This document shows positions 62,364-64,000 of a DNA stretch of 64,000 nt, piece after piece; the first letter of the stretch is position 1; the number at the start of each line of letters is the position of its first letter. This DNA is from Niveispirillum sp943371025. Lineage in GTDB: Bacteria; Pseudomonadota; Alphaproteobacteria; Azospirillales; Azospirillaceae. The position numbers were made by a program, and so were the translations under genes. The notes below the pieces were generated by a model, which searched no databases, was not told where the DNA came from, and saw only the letters and a list, made by a program, of their open reading frames with translations. The DNA lies in the NCBI GenBank assembly GCA_943371025.1, contig CALRTC020000009.1:124001-188000 (forward strand), written 5' to 3'.

Positions 62364-63302
62364 ATGCGCCTGTTGGGCCGGATAGTGATGGTGCTGGTGC
62401 TGCTGCTGCTGGTGGGTGGCGGCGGCTTCGCCTGGTGGGCCTACACGCCCGACCTGCCGCGGGAAACGGTGGCGGCGCGCTTCGTCGCCCCCGGCGACCG
62501 GTTCGTGGCGGTGGAAGGCGTCAATTTCCATGTGCGCGAAGAAGGACCGGAGGGGGCGCCGACCCTGGTGCTGATCCATGGCAATGCCTCCATGCTGCAA
62601 AGCTGGGATGGCTGGGCCGGCGATCTGGCCAAGGATCATCGGGTCATACGCTTTGATCTGGCCGGTCATGGCATGACGGGGCCGGACCCGGCCGATACCT
62701 ATTCGCCCGAACGCGACGTGGTGCTGCTGTCCGGCCTGCTGGACCGGCTGGGCGTGGCCAAGGCGGTGCTGATCGGCAATTCCCTGGGTGGTCAGATCGC
62801 CTGGAACTTCGCGGTGGGCAATCCGGACCGTGTGGAAAAGCTGGTGCTGATCTCTCCCGGCGGCTATCCGCGGCCGGGCTTCGACTATGACCAGAAGCCT
62901 GTCCTGTCCAACACGACCAAGGCCCTGCCCTATACGCTGAAGCGGCCGGCCGTGAAGACCATCATCGGCTCGCTTTATGGCGCCCCTGCCAGGTTCAGCG
63001 AGACGATGCTGGACAATTACTACCTGTCCTGGCTGGCCCCCGGTGTGCGCAAGGCGCAGGTGGCGCGCCTGTCCAATTACGTGCTGCAGCCGCCCGATGA
63101 CAGGCTGCGCAGCATTCAGGCGCCGGTTCTGCTGATCTGGGGGGAAAAGGACTGGCTGGTGCCGTTCGCCACCGATCCGGCCAAATTCCTGGCCGCCCTG
63201 CCGCATGCGCGGCTGGTCAGCATCCCCGGCGTCGGTCATATGGCGCAGGAGGAAGACCCTGCCGGCACCCTGCCGGCGGTGCGGGCATTCCTGGCGGAGT
63301 GA
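62364..63302 (+). CDS. Membrane-anchored alpha/beta hydrolase
   Basis: A 312-aa protein. An N-terminal transmembrane anchor (RIVMVLVLLLLVGGGGFAWWAY) is followed by an alpha/beta hydrolase fold: VLIHGNASM (oxyanion), FDLAGHGMTG, nucleophile elbow GNSLGG with Ser near 139, the acid in WGEKDWLVP and the His in PGVGHMAQEE. The substrate is unknown; esterase, lipase or epoxide-hydrolase-like activity is possible. GGGGAGG 6 nt before the ATG supports the start. It is divergent from cmk. Confidence 0.9.
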   Translation: MRLLGRIVMVLVLLLLVGGGGFAWWAYTPDLPRETVAARFVAPGDRFVAVEGVNFHVREEGPEGAPTLVLIHGNASMLQSWDGWAGDLAKDHRVIRFDLAGHGMTGPDPADTYSPERDVVLLSGLLDRLGVAKAVLIGNSLGGQIAWNFAVGNPDRVEKLVLISPGGYPRPGFDYDQKPVLSNTTKALPYTLKRPAVKTIIGSLYGAPARFSETMLDNYYLSWLAPGVRKAQVARLSNYVLQPPDDRLRSIQAPVLLIWGEKDWLVPFATDPAKFLAALPHARLVSIPGVGHMAQEEDPAGTLPAVRAFLAE

Positions 63303-63303
63303 T

Positions 63304-63493
63304 CCCAAGAGCCATGGGACATGGCTCTTGGGATGTCCCATGTTTCCTCATACGCCGGGAGCCGCCATCCGGCGACTTGGCTTACGCGGGCACGAGCCCG
63401 CGGGCCAGCGGTCGCTGGCCTCCAAGGGTCATGTTCCATGCCTCTTGGTGCGTCCATGTTCCTCAGGCGCCGGGCGCCGCCGTCCGGCGGACC
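63304..63493 (-). repeat. Structured intergenic element, copies 2 and 3
   Basis: Copy 2 (minus strand) has hairpin 1 CGCGGGC-TCGT-GCCCGCG (63402-63385), linker TAAGCCAAG, a hairpin-2 core GCCGGATGGC and CGGCG..TGAGG, then hairpin 3, a perfect 13-bp stem CCCAAGAGCCATG/CATGGCTCTTGGG (63304-63332). A partial copy 3 (about 63430-63493) repeats the CGGCGCCTGAGG and GCCGCCGTCCGGCGG parts. A further hairpin GGCCAGCG-GT-CGCTGGCC is at 63403-63420. It lies between convergent genes. Confidence 0.7.
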
Positions 63494-64000
63494 TCAGGCG
63501 CTGCGGCGCTTGGCGGCCAGATCGATCGGGGCGGGCGGGGGCGGCGCCTCCTGCCCGTCGCCGACGGGCAGTGGCGGGGCACAGGCGGGGAAACGGGCCA
63601 GAAAACAGGTACCGCGACCGGCCTCGCTGGTGACGCTCAGGCTGCCACCCAGCTTTTGCACCACCTGCGTATAAGCCAGGTAAAGGCCAAGACCGGAACC
63701 GCCGCGGTCCCGCTGTGTCGTGAAGAACGGCTCGAACACGCGATCCAGAAGGTCGGCATCAATGCCCCGCCCATTGTCGCGGATGCGCAGTTCCACCCAA
63801 TCCTGATCATCGCCACGCAAATCTACCTCAACCCGCCCCGGTTCCCCATCGGGAAAGGCGTGGGTGACGGCATTGACCAACAGATTGGTCACCAGTTGCG
63901 CCACGGCGTCGGGATAGGTGTCGACGGACAGGCGGGTGGCGCCGGTCAGGGCGATGGCGTGCGGGGTTTTGCGCGTCTGCGGCCGCAGCGAGATCACCAC
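63494..64000 (-). CDS. Sensor histidine kinase, C-terminal ATPase part (truncated by window edge)
   Basis: The visible 168 residues form a GHKL ATP-binding domain: N-box LVTNLLVNAVTHAF, G1 IRDNGRGID, F-box VFEPFFTT and G2 GGSGLGLYLAY. The dimerisation/His domain lies beyond position 64000, so the start is not in the window. The tail (PACAPPLPVGDGQEAPPPPAP...) is Pro-rich and not part of the kinase fold. No response regulator is seen on this side. Confidence 0.88.
   Translation of the reverse strand: MVISLRPQTRKTPHAIALTGATRLSVDTYPDAVAQLVTNLLVNAVTHAFPDGEPGRVEVDLRGDDQDWVELRIRDNGRGIDADLLDRVFEPFFTTQRDRGGSGLGLYLAYTQVVQKLGGSLSVTSEAGRGTCFLARFPACAPPLPVGDGQEAPPPPAPIDLAAKRRSA

Noticed and set aside
1..64000. 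CRISPR arrays, rRNA genes, complete insertion sequences or prophage
   Set aside because: No regularly spaced direct repeats, rRNA signatures, transposase or phage structural genes were seen on either strand.

Overview
The window is high-GC bacterial chromosome, most likely from an alphaproteobacterium near Rhodospirillales/Azospirillaceae. The signs are a MucR-type zinc-finger regulator, a Usg-family protein, an olsB-olsA ornithine-lipid pair, a DivL-like pseudo-histidine kinase with tyrosine at the phosphoacceptor position, and rpsA next to cmk. The species assignment is inference from gene content; no 16S rRNA is present.

Layout. 1-5.2 kb: end of a PfkB (adenosine-kinase-like) gene, tRNA-Ala(CGC), htpG behind a heat-shock-like promoter, and a divergent argO/argP exporter-regulator pair. 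5.1-5.5 kb: a short AT-rich island with one small orphan gene. 6-12 kb: the translation cluster rpmI-rplT-pheS-pheT, unusually carrying accessory small genes: a VapBC-type toxin-antitoxin between rplT and pheS, and a DUF4160/DUF2442 pair plus a small antitoxin-like ORF between pheS and pheT. 12-21.7 kb: a chemoreceptor, a YceI protein, a very large GlmS-like amidotransferase/SIS protein, small membrane proteins, a truncated hemoglobin, proline iminopeptidase and an SGNH lipoprotein. 21.7-26.4 kb: a DinG-like helicase and ahcY with a perfect 18-bp operator-like palindrome. 26.5-31.5 kb: one giant SIR2/P-loop/TPR gene, the best antiviral-defence candidate here. 31.7-36.7 kb: the DivL-like kinase, a thioredoxin-reductase-like/Rrf2 divergent pair and a Smr protein. 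36.7-45.4 kb: olsB-olsA, mucR, a TusA-like protein, tsaB-rimI, a VanX-like dipeptidase, truA, a small RTX protein, a nitrilase-family amidase, grxC, comF and usg. 45.4-55 kb: a secreted orphan, a two-subunit molybdenum hydroxylase (IorA/IorB type), an Ala/Pro-rich orphan, a membrane-anchored winged-helix/beta-propeller protein and a DUF885 metallopeptidase. 55-59.2 kb: a second defence locus of three overlapping genes (MmeI-like restriction-modification enzyme, a 69-aa protein, Mrr-type endonuclease). 59.3-64 kb: rpsA with a long leader, cmk, an alpha/beta hydrolase and the C-terminal part of a histidine kinase.

Non-coding structure is rich. Several convergent intergenic regions hold structured repeats: a multi-hairpin element at 34.3 kb and again at 63.4 kb whose first hairpin keeps its fold while its stem sequence changes, an inverted pair of 27-bp repeats at 18.4 kb, and a paired-hairpin element at 24.6 kb. 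Good sigma70-type promoters are visible for tRNA-Ala, rpmI, mucR, rpsA and ahcY. Two promoters (the helicase and DivL-like genes) lie so close to the start codon that leaderless transcripts are likely.

The strongest leads are the SIR2-P-loop-TPR gene, the mosaic MmeI-like enzyme with its 69-aa partner and Mrr, the oversized GlmS-like protein, the DivL-like tyrosine kinase homologue, the toxin-antitoxin-type genes inside the rplT-pheST cluster, and the structured intergenic repeat family.
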